From: Leptasterias polaris
Lineage: Eukaryota; Echinodermata; Asteroidea; Forcipulatida; Asteriidae
DNA length: 64,000 nt
NCBI GenBank assembly: GCA_037783415.1
Contig: JAZGTN010000028.1
Span: forward strand, 744,001 to 808,000
Reading direction: 5' to 3'
Part shown: positions 36,001 to 46,590 of the stretch, in pieces
Position numbering within the stretch: the first letter of the stretch is position 1
Layout of the letters: every line of letters starts with the position of its first letter
Notes under the pieces: model-generated
Told to the model about the DNA's origin: nothing
Seen by the model: the letters and a program-made list of their open reading frames with translations, nothing else
Databases searched by the model: none
Position numbers and translations under genes: made by a program

Positions 36001-37919
36001 TAATAAACGTTGAAAACAATTTTTTTTTGAAATTCTACAACGTACGAAAACGCTGCTCGTGCAATTTGGCAATTAATGACAGTACTGGATTGGGACACCC
36101 ACTGGTTTACCTGCAGGCTCACTGTGTTTAATCAATCAGCTGTTGGTTCATTCATCTCAGCAAGCTTATACATTAATGAGACCAAGGCAGACAAGGGTAG
36201 TTATATTAGAAAGAAAGGAATAAATTAGTAAAGTTGACCTCATTCAATAAAACAAAAGTTAGGCCCGACCCAGTTTCACTCAGACGCTCTCTGCACACAC
36301 GTTTAATCTTGCTTAGCAAGAACGGTTTACCAGTTATAGTACCATGTAAAGTACGTATTTAACGGGTTCCCTGTTTGTGTTGCTAAGCAATTATTATGTC
36401 AAGCAATATTTTCTGCTTGACATCTTGATGAAGTAGGGCATCGGTGGCTTAGTCTGCTGCACAATACGCCAATTTATTACGAGCTTCAGCAGGTCCTTGC
36501 TGCTAGTCTTTAATTTATGACGTACCTAAAATGAAGTTTCAACCGTAGCGTGCTTGGTCTCAGTAGTACCTTTTACGCACCAGTAGATGGCAATCTGGCA
36601 TGGACAATTTCTTTTTAACATTTTCTTCTTCTTATTTTTGTTTTAGTAAGCTTTTGACAGTTTTACAGTTCACTTGACGGATCAGACAGTTGGATTTCAA
36701 GTAGTCTTGCTGAGACACAGCTTTGTTTGATTTCATCAATTCAAAATACATGCCATAAAATGAAAACGAGTCTCGAGCATTCAATTGGGTCTTTGAACCA
36801 GTGATGATTTATTGCTAAAGCAATGTGCTTTATTAAAATACTAAGTAATTGTCTCAGTAGTGACAAGTTGTTAAATCATGTTGTTGTTTTTTGGTTTTTT
36901 TAGTCTTCCACTTTAGCCTTTGAATAATATAATCACACTGCAAAAAACTGTGGTGTTCAAATTGAAACCATGGGTGTTGTCACATAAAGAAACCCAAAAA
37001 GAATCACATTTAGAAACCGTCTGTTAAAATAACAATAATTTCTTCCAAAATGAGTATATTTGTTTTAACTTAACATCGTGTGATGTTAATTTTGATTCTC
37101 TCTTCGGTTTATATAATATGAATGGTGCAGAGCCAAGCGTCCGCTTTAGACAGAATACTCCATTAAGATTTACTCCCATTATTAAATCATAGAAAATAAC
37201 TCACTAATTAGTAATAAGACGAATAACTATATTGGTGGTGAATTGCTAGCCATCATGACTGATCCAGTTTTCCCTCTACTTGCACGTTGTGGAGGCGTTT
37301 GATACCTCTCCGAGAGCACCGATCAGCTGAATATACATACTCAGACCCGGGGAGGCTCTTGGCTAGAAAAACATTGTAAACCGCAGCCTGTTACTGGAAC
37401 CTCATACCGTTACAGTTAGACACAGGTACGAAGAGGGACTTTTAGAAATCCCCTGCAACCTTTTATAACTCTTGTCACATAGGCCTAGATCATTAAATAA
37501 TGAACACGTGGCTACACTCACCAAGTTCCGCCCCCTCCAAACTGACCTGATTTCTGGCCCAGCAACAGTTATAATAGTATAATCGCATTTGCCGGTAATG
37601 TGGCGATCTTGAGTGACCCGTGGTGTGTATTGAAATGCCGCAGAGCGGGACAAGTCTTCATCCTCGATAAATAAGGAATGAAGGAAGATTTGCTTATCCT
37701 GTGGCGTGTATAGGTCAGAATGCACACTGTAACAACAAGCTCAGAATGGGCTTCTGGAATTATTTCCTACCATTCTTTCTTTAAGAAGATTATATGCATC
37801 TAAGACGGACTTTATGCTAAACAGTTTTTTGAGTTGAAATTTTAAAAAATGCTGTACAATAATTTTTGCTTATCTGATCTGAACTATTGGTAAGGAAAAT
37901 GATTTAACATTTCTATACA
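33041..37919. other. Intron 1, middle part, no gene seen
   Basis: Nearly 4.9 kb with no recognised domain, RNA or bounded repeat. The 5' end of the old R2/NeSL-like element may reach to about 33300. Overlapping 67- and 85-codon frames at 34728-35049 have no recognisable domain. Confidence 0.45.
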
Positions 37920-38476
37920 CTTAATAATAATAATAATAATGCATTTATAATGCGCCATCTATCTAGTGTACAAGACCCTATTCCGAGGCGCAGAACAAAA
38001 AACAAAAACATATAAGCAGCAAAAGAGAAATATAGAATACAAAGACAATTATACAATGAATAATCTAAGACATGTTACAAGCTAAGTGTATGTGGAGATA
38101 AATAAATGAGTTTTCAGCAAGTTTTTAAACAATGGAAGAGAACTACAGCATCTAATGTTATTAGGTAAAGTGTTCCAAAGTTTAGGAGCACAAGCAGAAA
38201 AGGCACGATCGCCATATGATGAGGAAGTTCTAGGAATAGTTAAAAGGGTCTTAGCAGAAGAACGAAGAGTGTGAGAAGGGGCGTAAGGTACAAGAAGATT
38301 TGCAATGTAAGATGGAGTTAAGCCAATCTGAGATTTAAATGTAATTAGTAACATTTTGAATTGAATTCGTTGTCGAATGGGAAACCAGTGAAGTTCCTGC
38401 AATATAGGTGTAATATGATCAAGTTTTTTAGATTTTGTTAAAACACGAGCGGCAGCACTTCTACAACAAAACATTC
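37920..38476 (-). mobile_element. 5'-truncated CR1/L2-type LINE
   Basis: The minus strand keeps the last 130 codons of a reverse transcriptase (38474-38082): CRSAAARVLTKSKKLDHITP, LHWFPIRQRIQFKMLLITFK, LTPSYIANLL and GDRAFSACAPKLWNTLPNNI, all typical of the region after the RT core in CR1-group LINEs. After it come a short 3' UTR and an (AAT)n tail (plus-strand 37922-37940). Loss of the 5' portion is the usual result of incomplete target-primed reverse transcription. The remaining frame is open, so the insertion is not very old. Confidence 0.82.
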
Positions 38477-38761
38477 TCTATTAATGTACCGTACCCATGA
38501 CACTAACATTTAACCAAATTAAGCACCTTCATATAAGGCTTAATTTTGATACCGCTGTAAATTACACGCCGATCAACACGAATGTCATTACGATATCTAC
38601 TATTTTGGTAAAGAATGGTAGCCAGTCTAATACCACATGAGTGTGATTTTAGCTTTATGTGTGACTCATGGCAAGGTTGTAAATAATGAAGTTATTAAGG
38701 TGCCCTCGTTCGCAAAATGCACTCAAATCTGGATAAGCTCTGGTCGTTAACCACTTCACGT

Positions 38762-39047
38762 CGGATGACGGAAATTTCCGCACAATTCTGCTGAACGGAG
38801 ATACGGTTGACGTCGACATCCGTCATACAGCTTTTCGAAAATTGCTAACCGTGCTGCCTACGGACGTAAAAAGACGTCAAATTAGTGCATCCATTTGAGA
38901 CGGATGACGTAAAAAGACGTACCGCAAAAACATTAGGGCTAGCCGGATGACGTTTATAAACGATAAAAAGGTCAGGACATTGCGACGGTTGACGTAAAAT
39001 TACGATGTAGTGGTTTAGTTCTCAGTCCGGCTGACGTAAAAAGACGT
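38762..39047 (+). repeat. Left subterminal array, CGGNTGACGT sites
   Basis: Seven related sites start at 38762, 38804, 38861 (variant CGGACGT), 38901, 38944, 38986 and 39028. Spacings are 42, 57, 40, 43, 42 and 42 bp, close to four helical turns. Several continue into AAAAAGACGT, giving paired ACGT cores. They are good candidates for transposase-binding sites. The TGACGTAA core would also suit CREB/ATF-type bZIP factors. Confidence 0.75.
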
Positions 39048-39839
39048 CACAACATCGTTGTTTTTACACTTTGGAATTTTTCATTGTTCAAAGTTCCCAT
39101 CCTGTTCGCATAATTATCTATGTGGAATCCCCTTACCTCATTCTCATATTCTTTGTTGTCATAAAATAAAGATGTAACATAATAAATAAAACTGCAGTCT
39201 CATGTTTCTTTGATTTGCATATAAATCCAGCCTACTCCTAACGCATCTTTGTTCATGCTGTCCGCCCCAAACAATGAGGATTATCAGCTTATCGGCAGGG
39301 GATAACTTTTGCCTGTACACGGTCAACCCCCCAACACCTTTGTTCCATTTGTCTCCATTGAAACCCGTAACCCCTAACCCCTTGGTGTCAACTTAGCTGT
39401 AACAAAATAAAAAGGGTAAAGTAATAAACACAAGTATGCTATCAATATTCAACCATCCCGGTCATATCCATCGGTACTCGGACGGGTTCAGTAATGCGAT
39501 GCACGGGGGATAAAACTATGGTCTCATAATTTTTCTTTGACTTGCATATAAATCCAGCCTACTCCTAACGCATCTTTGTTCATGCTGTATGCCCAAAACA
39601 ATGAGGATTATCAGCTTATCGTTTTCTGTCTTCATTGTCTCCTTGCTGGCCAACTATATACCTATATAAATTTGTACCTGGGCTTGTGGACGTCTTTGCA
39701 ATTTCAAATACCTAACCCGTGACCCCTTTCTTCTTTATTTGCTCCAGCATGCAAATGATTGCACACCTTTGTTCCATTTGTCACCATTGAAACCCGTCCC
39801 CTTCTTAGCTGTAACTAAATAAAAATGGGAAAAGTAATA

Positions 39840-40470
39840 AACACAAGTATGCTATCAATATTCAGCCATCCCGGTCATATCCATCGGTACTGGGACGAGT
39901 CCAGTGATGCGATGCACGGGGGATACCTCACGGCCGACACGGTCAACACCTGTCCCAGACTGCCGGGCCCTTCCCTTCCATCTCCAAATGGGGCTAGCTT
40001 TTGCCTGTACACGGTCAACCCTTGTCCCCGTACCCCCGATTGCGCTCTCCCCTCCCTCTCTATTCTGGTGGGCCTGTCAACGCGTTACACATGGATACTT
40101 CATGCCTTGACCCGGTCATCATTTCGGTGCTTTGATCAATAATTTGTCTAAGTATGTGGAATCCCCTTGCCTCATACTTGTATTCTTAGTTGCAATACAA
40201 TCAAGATGTAAAATAATAAATAAATAAAACTACGGTCTCATAATTTTTCTTTGACTTGCATATTATAAATCCAGCCTACTCCTAACGCATCTTTGTTCAT
40301 GCTGTCTGCCCCAAACAATGAGGATTATCAGCGTATCGGCTTATGTCTTCATTGTCTCCTTGCTGGCTGACTACATACCTATAGAAATTTGTACCTGGGC
40401 TGATGGACGTCTGTGCAATTTCAAATTCCTAACCCGTGACCCCTTTCTTCTTTATGTGCTCCAGCGTGCA
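39840..40470 (+). repeat. Long direct repeat, left copy
   Basis: Runs from GTATGCTATCAATATTCAGC through GATGCGATGCACGGGGGATA and AACGCGTTACACATGGATAC to the ATAAATCCAGCCTACTCC block. The same order is found at 44016-44610. Shorter partial copies lie at 39190-39275, 39429-39512, 39514-39720 and 43790-43930. All are in direct orientation. Confidence 0.85.
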
Positions 40471-40578
40471 AATGAATGCACACCTTTGTTACCATTGAAA
40501 CCCGTAACCCCTAACCCATTTCCTTTCATTACAACCCATTCATGCTTTATGGTTGGAGAAATAACAGCTAATTTTTCA

Positions 40579-40586
40579 TATATAAA
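40579..40586 (+). promoter_or_regulatory. Possible TATA box of piggyBac transposase
   Basis: TATATAAA lies 36 bp upstream of the transposase ATG (40622). A start about 30 bp downstream would leave a very short leader. Confidence 0.4.
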
Positions 40587-40621
40587 GCTTGTTCAGTTGG
40601 TGGAGTCACACACATCAAATC

Positions 40622-42286
40622 ATGGCATCTTTGCGAGCTCAACGTGGTCGCAATAACTTTGTTGACGCTACTTCAAGTGGCTCCGAAGAGGAATCCTCTT
40701 CTTCAGAGTCAGACCCTGAAACAGATTCAAGTGATGAATCAAGTGATGGGTCTTCTGCAAGTGTTCCAGCACAGGCAGCGGCACCAGTGCCTAATCCAGT
40801 AGTTTGGGCGGACCGAGACTGTTTTCCTCGCCGTTTTGGGTTTTCCGGTGGAGACGGTGTCCAAATAAACTTAGATGAGTCCAGCACAAAGCTTGATGTA
40901 TTTCACGAATTTTTCTCCGAAGAGCAGTTTCAGAACATTGCCGATGAAACCAACAAGTTTGCCACTGACAACCCGCAAGACAATGATGGCAACCACATAA
41001 GAGACTGGTTTGACACGTCTGCCGACGAAGTGAAAGCACTAATAATATCGCTGCACATTTTGATGGGTGTCACTACTAAACCAGATGTGCGATTCTTCTG
41101 GAGTAGGGAACCCATGATAGAGAGTCCATTTTTTGGAGACACAATGCCAAGGGACCGGTTTCTGCAATTGCGAAGTTATCTCCACTTCAACAACAATGAC
41201 AATGATGATGGAACCGATAGGCTGTACAAACTGCGGCCATTCATTGATTCTGTGACTGAAAAATTCAAAACTGTGTATATTCCTTCACAAGATATATCCA
41301 CTGATGAGTCGCTTTGGAAATTCCATGGGCGACTCAAGTTCAAACAGTTCAACCCTGCAAAAAGAGCACGATTTGGCATCAAGGTGTACAAGACATGCCA
41401 GAGCAGCGGTGAGGCAGCCGGGTACACATGGAACCTGAAGATCTACACTGGCGAGGACAGAGGTGCTCTTCTGGCAAGTACAAGTGCTGTTCTTGATCTG
41501 AACGAAGATCTACTCGACAAGGGGTACAACATCTTCGTTGACAACTGGTTTAGCAGCCCTGATCTGTTCCTCCGTCTTAGAGCCAGGCGCACCAATGCCT
41601 GTGGAACTGTCCGGCTGAACCGAAAGCAGATGCCGGCAGACTTGAAAAAGGTCAAATTGAAGAAGGGAGAGATTGCCTACCGCTCCAGTTCAAGAGGTCT
41701 ACTCGCACTTGTGTGGAAAGATAGGAAAGATGTGAGAATGCTGTCAACCATGCACTCGGCATCGATGGAGGAGTCTAGAAAAAGAGACAAGGACGGAATC
41801 CCTGTTGAGAAACCTTCTTGCATCCTCGACTACAACAAGGGAAAGGGAGGAGTAGATCTGTCCGACCAACTTGCATCCTGCCACCGCAGTGTGAGGAGAT
41901 CTGTGAAGTGGTACAAGAAGGTATTTTTCTATCTTCTTGACCTTTGTTTGGTCAATTCATTCATCGTGTACAAGCTGCAGGGCCATGAACTACATTATTA
42001 CGATTTTAGAATGTCTCTCGTCAGAGAAATTCTAGAGACGGTCGCTTTGCCAGTTTATACTACCCGAGGAAGACCTCACGCACTACCCAGTCCAAATAGA
42101 CTATCGGGAAGACATTTTCCCGTTGGTCTCCCGCCAACAGCCAACACACCGAGGCCTAGCAAGAGATGTGTAGTCTGCAAAGCATCAAAGAGGAGGAGAG
42201 AGACCAGGTACCAGTGTGACATTTGCAATGTTCCCCTATGTATTGAGCCGTGCTTCAAGACATACCACACCGAGCGAGATTTTTGA
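40622..42286 (+). CDS. piggyBac transposase
   Basis: 554 codons, uninterrupted. ATG 40622 is the first in frame; the open frame upstream (to 40589) has no ATG. An acidic Ser/Glu/Asp-rich head (residues about 16-65) precedes the DDE_Tnp_1_7 domain. The three catalytic aspartates are visible at the expected spacing: D228 (ISTDESLWKF), D307 (IFVDNWFSS) and D412 (GKGGVDLSDQL). The C-terminal cysteine-rich domain (about 516-550, CVVC, CDIC, C...C, H) is the zinc-binding part that contacts the transposon ends. The enzyme cuts at TTAA and excises without footprint. No frameshift or missing key residue is seen, so it could be active. A copy of its last codons and 3' flank recurs at about 42691. Confidence 0.95.
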   Translation: MASLRAQRGRNNFVDATSSGSEEESSSSESDPETDSSDESSDGSSASVPAQAAAPVPNPVVWADRDCFPRRFGFSGGDGVQINLDESSTKLDVFHEFFSEEQFQNIADETNKFATDNPQDNDGNHIRDWFDTSADEVKALIISLHILMGVTTKPDVRFFWSREPMIESPFFGDTMPRDRFLQLRSYLHFNNNDNDDGTDRLYKLRPFIDSVTEKFKTVYIPSQDISTDESLWKFHGRLKFKQFNPAKRARFGIKVYKTCQSSGEAAGYTWNLKIYTGEDRGALLASTSAVLDLNEDLLDKGYNIFVDNWFSSPDLFLRLRARRTNACGTVRLNRKQMPADLKKVKLKKGEIAYRSSSRGLLALVWKDRKDVRMLSTMHSASMEESRKRDKDGIPVEKPSCILDYNKGKGGVDLSDQLASCHRSVRRSVKWYKKVFFYLLDLCLVNSFIVYKLQGHELHYYDFRMSLVREILETVALPVYTTRGRPHALPSPNRLSGRHFPVGLPPTANTPRPSKRCVVCKASKRRRETRYQCDICNVPLCIEPCFKTYHTERDF

Positions 42287-42801
42287 ACTGTATTGCATTG
42301 AACTGTATTGAACTGAACCGTATTGTAGTTGAACTTGTTTTAGCAAAGATGCCATGATTTGATGTGTATCAACTCTAGGGTATAACCATGTGTAAATATA
42401 TCTCGTACTCCAATTCCCACTACACCGTGCGCCCGGCCGACCACGCCGTGGCCCACGGCGGCTTTCACGCCTTCGGAGCCCTCCTTATGTTTTTCATTGT
42501 TTTCGCCGACTTGTACTTTTTCTGAAAAGAACCGTTGCCAAGATCTCGATATATTGACAGGGGCAAAATGTCGAGACCTTAGCAACGGCTCTATTTGTGC
42601 CAATTGACCAGAGATGTAATGCGAAGAAAGTCATATTATTTTATCTTGGCATTTTTTTCCTTGTCTTTATTTACATGCATTTGAAATTGGGACATACCAC
42701 ACCGAGCGAGATTTTTGAACTGTATTGCATTGAACTGTATTGAACTGAACTGTATTGTAGTTGAACTTGTTTTAGCAAAGATGCCATGATTTGATGTGTA
42801 A
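42259..42801 (+). repeat. 432-bp segmental duplication over the transposase 3' end
   Basis: The block beginning GACATACCACACCGAGCGAG, which encodes the last transposase codons and the stop, appears at 42259 and again at about 42691, followed in both places by GAACTGTATTGCATTGAACT and GCCATGATTTGATGTGTA. The copy downstream is non-coding. Confidence 0.85.
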
Positions 42802-43213
42802 AATCTCTAGTGTAAAATCTCTAGGGTACAACCATGTGTAAATATATTTTGGAATAAGAGTTGCCTCTGAAAAGAACCGTTGCCAAGATCTCAATATTTT
42901 GACTGGGGCAAAATGTTAAGACCTTGGCAACGGCTCTTTTTAGGGCCAATTGTCCGTCCAAAATATATTTACACATGGTTGTACCCTAGAGATTTTACTA
43001 GTGATGCCATGATTTGATGTGTAGAAACTGGTACAACCATGTGTAAATATATCTCGTACTCCAAGTCCCACGCCACCGTGCGCCCGGCCGACCACGGCGG
43101 CTTTCACGCCTTCGGAGCCCTCCTTATGTTTTTCATTGTTTTCGCCGACTTAGCCGTTTGCTAAGATCTCGATATATTGACCGGGGAAAAATGTCGAGAC
43201 CAATAGCAACGGC
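42530..43213. repeat. Three related hairpins downstream of the transposase
   Basis: Imperfect palindromes at 42530-42591, 42873-42938 and 43152-43213 share the arm CCGTTGCCAAGATCTCGA and its inverse TCGAGACC...GCAACGG, with loops of about 18-22 bp around GGGGCAAAATG. The three differ at a few bases, some of them paired across the stem. Confidence 0.8.
42812..42998. repeat. 42-bp perfect inverted repeat enclosing a hairpin
   Basis: 42812-42853 (GTAAAATCTCTAGGGTACAA... to ...TATTTTGGA) is the exact inverse of 42957-42998. The 103-bp spacer holds the second of the three hairpins (42873-42938), making a nested cruciform-capable structure. Confidence 0.9.
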
Positions 43214-44015
43214 TCTTTTTGGGCCAATTGACCAGAGATGTAATGCGAAGAAAGTCATATTTTGTTTGTCTAGGCATTCTTTTCCTCTTGTTTATTTTAT
43301 TTACATGCATTTGAAATTGGTAATGTCAATAAATTTGTTTATTTTATTTACATGCATTTGAAATTGGTAATGTCAATAAATATTCTGTTCCTTGTTTTAC
43401 TTGTAAATAGAAACACAAATGTAAACCCACACTTTTGTGTTTATGTGAATACTTCTGATGGAGGAAAACCAATAAATTATTTTGTTCCTTGTTTACTTGT
43501 ATATACTTTCTTGGTTTTGTATTCGGGAGTCCCCTAACCAGTCATTGACTTGCATACATCTACCAGACACCTAACCATATTGTTCATGCTGTCGGCCCCA
43601 AACAATGATTGGACACCTTTGTTTCATTTGTCTTCATTGAAACCCATAATCCCTTGGCTGTGTTACAACAAAAGTATAAAATGTAAACATTGAAGCATGC
43701 AAATGATTGGACACCTTTTGTTCCATCTGTCTCCATTGAAACCCCTAATCCCTTGGTACCATCTTAGCTGTAACAAAATAAAAAGGCTAAAATAATGACG
43801 GGTCCGGCAATGCGTTTCACGGGGGATACCTCATGGGCTGACCCGGTCAGCACTTGTCCCAGTACTCCACTCCCAGGCCCTTGCTTTTTCCTGTACACGG
43901 TCAACCCTTTTCCCCCATACTCCCCACCCCCCCCCCCCACACCTTTGTTCCATTTTTCTCCATTGAAACCACTAAACCCCTTGGTACCAACTTAGCTGTA
44001 ACAAAATAAAAAGGG

Positions 44016-44610
44016 TATGCTATCAATATTCAGCCATCCCGGTCATATCCATCGGTACTGGGACACGGGTCCAGTGATGCGATGCACGGGGGATACCTCA
44101 CGGCCGACACAGTCAACTACTGTCCCAGTACTCCACTGCCGGGCCGGGCCCTTCCATCTCAAACGGGGGCTAGCTTTTGTCTGTACACGGTCAACCCTTG
44201 TCCCCGTACCCCACGACTGCGCTCTCCCCTCTATAAACTGGTGGGCCTCTCAACGCGTTACACATGGATACTTCATGCCTTGACCTGGTCATCATTTCGG
44301 TGCTTTGATCAATTTGTCTATGTGGAATCCCCTCGCCTCATACTTGTATTTGTATTTAGTTGCAATACAATCAAGTTGTAAAATAATAAATAAATAAAAC
44401 TATGGTCTCATAATTTTTCTTTGACTTGCATATAAATCCAGCCTACTCCTAAACGTATCTTTGTTCATGCTGTCTGCCCCAAACAATGAGGATTATCAGC
44501 TTATCGGCTTCAGTCTTCATTGTCTCCTTGCTGGCCGACTACTTACCTATAGAAATTTGTACCTGGGCTGGTGGACGTCTTTGCAATTTCAATTACCTAA
44601 CCCGTTTCCC
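44016..44610 (+). repeat. Long direct repeat, right copy
   Basis: Direct partner of 39840-40470 with the same block order and small indels. Recombination between the two would delete the transposase gene and leave a non-autonomous element with both ends. Confidence 0.85.
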
Positions 44611-44707
44611 GGGGATACTGCTTGCCAGCACCACCACGTCTTCCCTTTCTTTGTTCCACATGTGTCTATTGACGACCGCAATCCCTGAACTACACATCGC
44701 TTCGGGA

Positions 44708-44778
44708 CGGTTGACGTCCGTTTTGCAATGGACATTTGTTCCACCCTGCCGGTTGACGTAAATTTCAGTCCGCGAACG
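44708..44778 (+). repeat. Right subterminal sites, CGGNTGACGT
   Basis: Two CGGTTGACGT sites start at 44708 and 44750, again 42 bp apart, in the same direct orientation as the left array. A small hairpin, ACGCCCGCCACGGGCGT, follows at about 44791. Confidence 0.7.
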
Positions 44779-45345
44779 GCGAAATGAAAACGCCCGCCAC
44801 GGGCGTTCTATCGAAGGAATTTTGAAAATTCCGACGCCAACATTCTTGGCATGGGTGTATTGATCTATTATCGAGGAAAAAACTTTAACCTTTCGCCGGG
44901 GAAAAAACCCTAATTTTTTTCCAAAAATAATACCGCCCAGAGGCCCAGCATTTTTTTTATAATACCGACGTGAAGTGGTTAAGGACGTGCTAATTTACGG
45001 TTTCCACCGAGCACCCGGATAATATTTCGTCTGCCGTTCTATCATTTCGGGACAACCAGCAGTTAACAATGAATCATGGACGACAAATGATGACAACTTT
45101 CGAGTGTGTGCACAAACCATGTTAACTTCATTTTGTTTTCCACAATATCGTATTTTAAAAGATTCGCCTAGATTTTGGGAGGGTCTGTTTCTTAACAATT
45201 TTGTGAGTGTGTGATAATTCTGAATAAGTGTGGAAATTTTTTACAAACGGCTTACAAAAAGGGCAAATGATCCCATGCGGGTTGTGGAATTAAGGACATG
45301 AAACTGAAATGGCATTGTAAATGGGATCTCGGTTGCAACCTGCTA

Positions 45346-45367
45346 TAGATGATGATGATGATGATGA
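45346..45367 (+). repeat. GAT trinucleotide run
   Basis: Seven tandem GAT units, a simple microsatellite. Confidence 0.85.
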
Positions 45368-45649
45368 AACTATCCCTCTATTTAGAGATGTTTTGTACAC
45401 GACATTTTGATTCAGGTTTATGCACAAGAAAACTATTCCGTCGGGGATCTATAGACTGTCTAAGTTATGTAGACTGGTTGAGCATTAGTAGAGGTTTGTT
45501 GTGTAAAAGAACCCAAATCATTTCACTCAGAGATTGCAAAGTTTAAAAATGTTAAAACAGTAACAATAAAGTCCTACCGAGATCGCGTTTGGCTACCCGC
45601 CTATAGAAACATAATTTACCTGCAGGCATTGATCACCGGTCAGCGTTTT

Positions 45650-45862
45650 GCAAAATTGTGCTGTGGTGACAAAGCTGTTACGACCAAACCGTAAACCGAT
45701 TTGTTGCGCTGCGGTGACGTAGCCGTTACGACCAAACCATAAACCGAGTTGTTGCGCCACGGTGACGTAGCTGTTACGACCAAAACCATAAACCGAGTTG
45801 TTGCGCCACGGTGACGTAGCTGTTACGAGCAAAACGTAAACCGAGTTGTTGTCTCGGTTAGA
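45650..45862. repeat. Minisatellite, 48-49 bp x 4
   Basis: Diverged tandem units containing ACGACCAAACCATAAACCGA and GTTGCGCCACGGTGACGTAG, phased at about 45680, 45728, 45776 and 45825. The minus strand reads as a repeated GRNSYVTVAQQLGLWF-like frame, which I attribute to the repeat. Confidence 0.85.
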
Positions 45863-46222
45863 CTTCGTTTCAAGATGACTCAAGTTACAAGCTTACACAA
45901 CGAATATTTTAGAATGACTACCTGTATACAATCTGATAAACGTTAACAAAATAATAAACTGTCAAACGAAAATAAAATAGAGGCCTGTTTATTTTGAGAA
46001 CGGTAACTTTTCAAGAGATGTACCTGCATCACGAACTTTCAGTGTCGTTACTATGGTGTTCTAAAGGCGACAGATGTGCGTCGCGTCGTGCCGTCGCGTC
46101 GCCTATTAACATTATTTAACATGCTTAAATAGTGACCTTTGGATTGTAAAGAGCCAAACTCGAACTAAAAATTGAAGTTTTAGATTAAGCTTGTAACTCA
46201 AAACAGAGAGTCGCAAATACTG

Positions 46223-46590
46223 AACGGCCATAACTCCTTATTGCAATGATGTAATGACTTGAAACTTGAAGTAAATTTTGCTAAATGACATGCAGATTCA
46301 TATGGAAAATTAAAACTGATGATGTCACCGGTTCTTGTTGAATGATCTAAAACAATGAAAACATTAAACGGCCTTAACTCCTTATTGCTATGATGTACTG
46401 ACTTGAAACTTGAAGTAAATTTTGCTACTGACATGCAGGTTCATATGAAAAGATAAAACTCAAAGAGTTTATCACTGGTTCCAGTTGAATGAGCTAAAAC
46501 AATGAAAACATTAAATGGTCATAACTCCTTATTGCAATGATGTACTGACTTGAAACTTGAATCAAATATTGCTACTGACACGAAGATTTA
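46223..46590 (+). repeat. Three tandem units of about 145 bp
   Basis: Units start at 46223, 46367 and 46514 (AACGGCCATAACTCCTTATT...). They share TGACTTGAAACTTGAAGTAA and GACATGCAGATTCATATG. The third is truncated. Confidence 0.85.

Larger units (their letters stand above)
38747..44982. mobile_element. Complete piggyBac transposon, 6.2 kb
   Basis: The element occupies 38751-44978 between two TTAA copies (38747-38750 and 44979-44982), the target duplication of piggyBac. Its 14-bp terminal inverted repeats, CCACTTCACGTCGG and CCGACGTGAAGTGG, are perfect. It carries an intact transposase gene (40622-42286). It is unusually long for the superfamily because of repeats inside the ends: subterminal CGGNTGACGT arrays, long direct repeats either side of the transposase, and palindromic blocks downstream of it. 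It lies in intron 1 of the receptor gene in the same orientation as that gene. Perfect ends and an open transposase make it a candidate for current or recent activity. Confidence 0.93.

Noticed and set aside
40589..40621. Upstream start for the piggyBac transposase
   Set aside because: The extension begins at TTG and has no ATG; ATG 40622 is the natural start.
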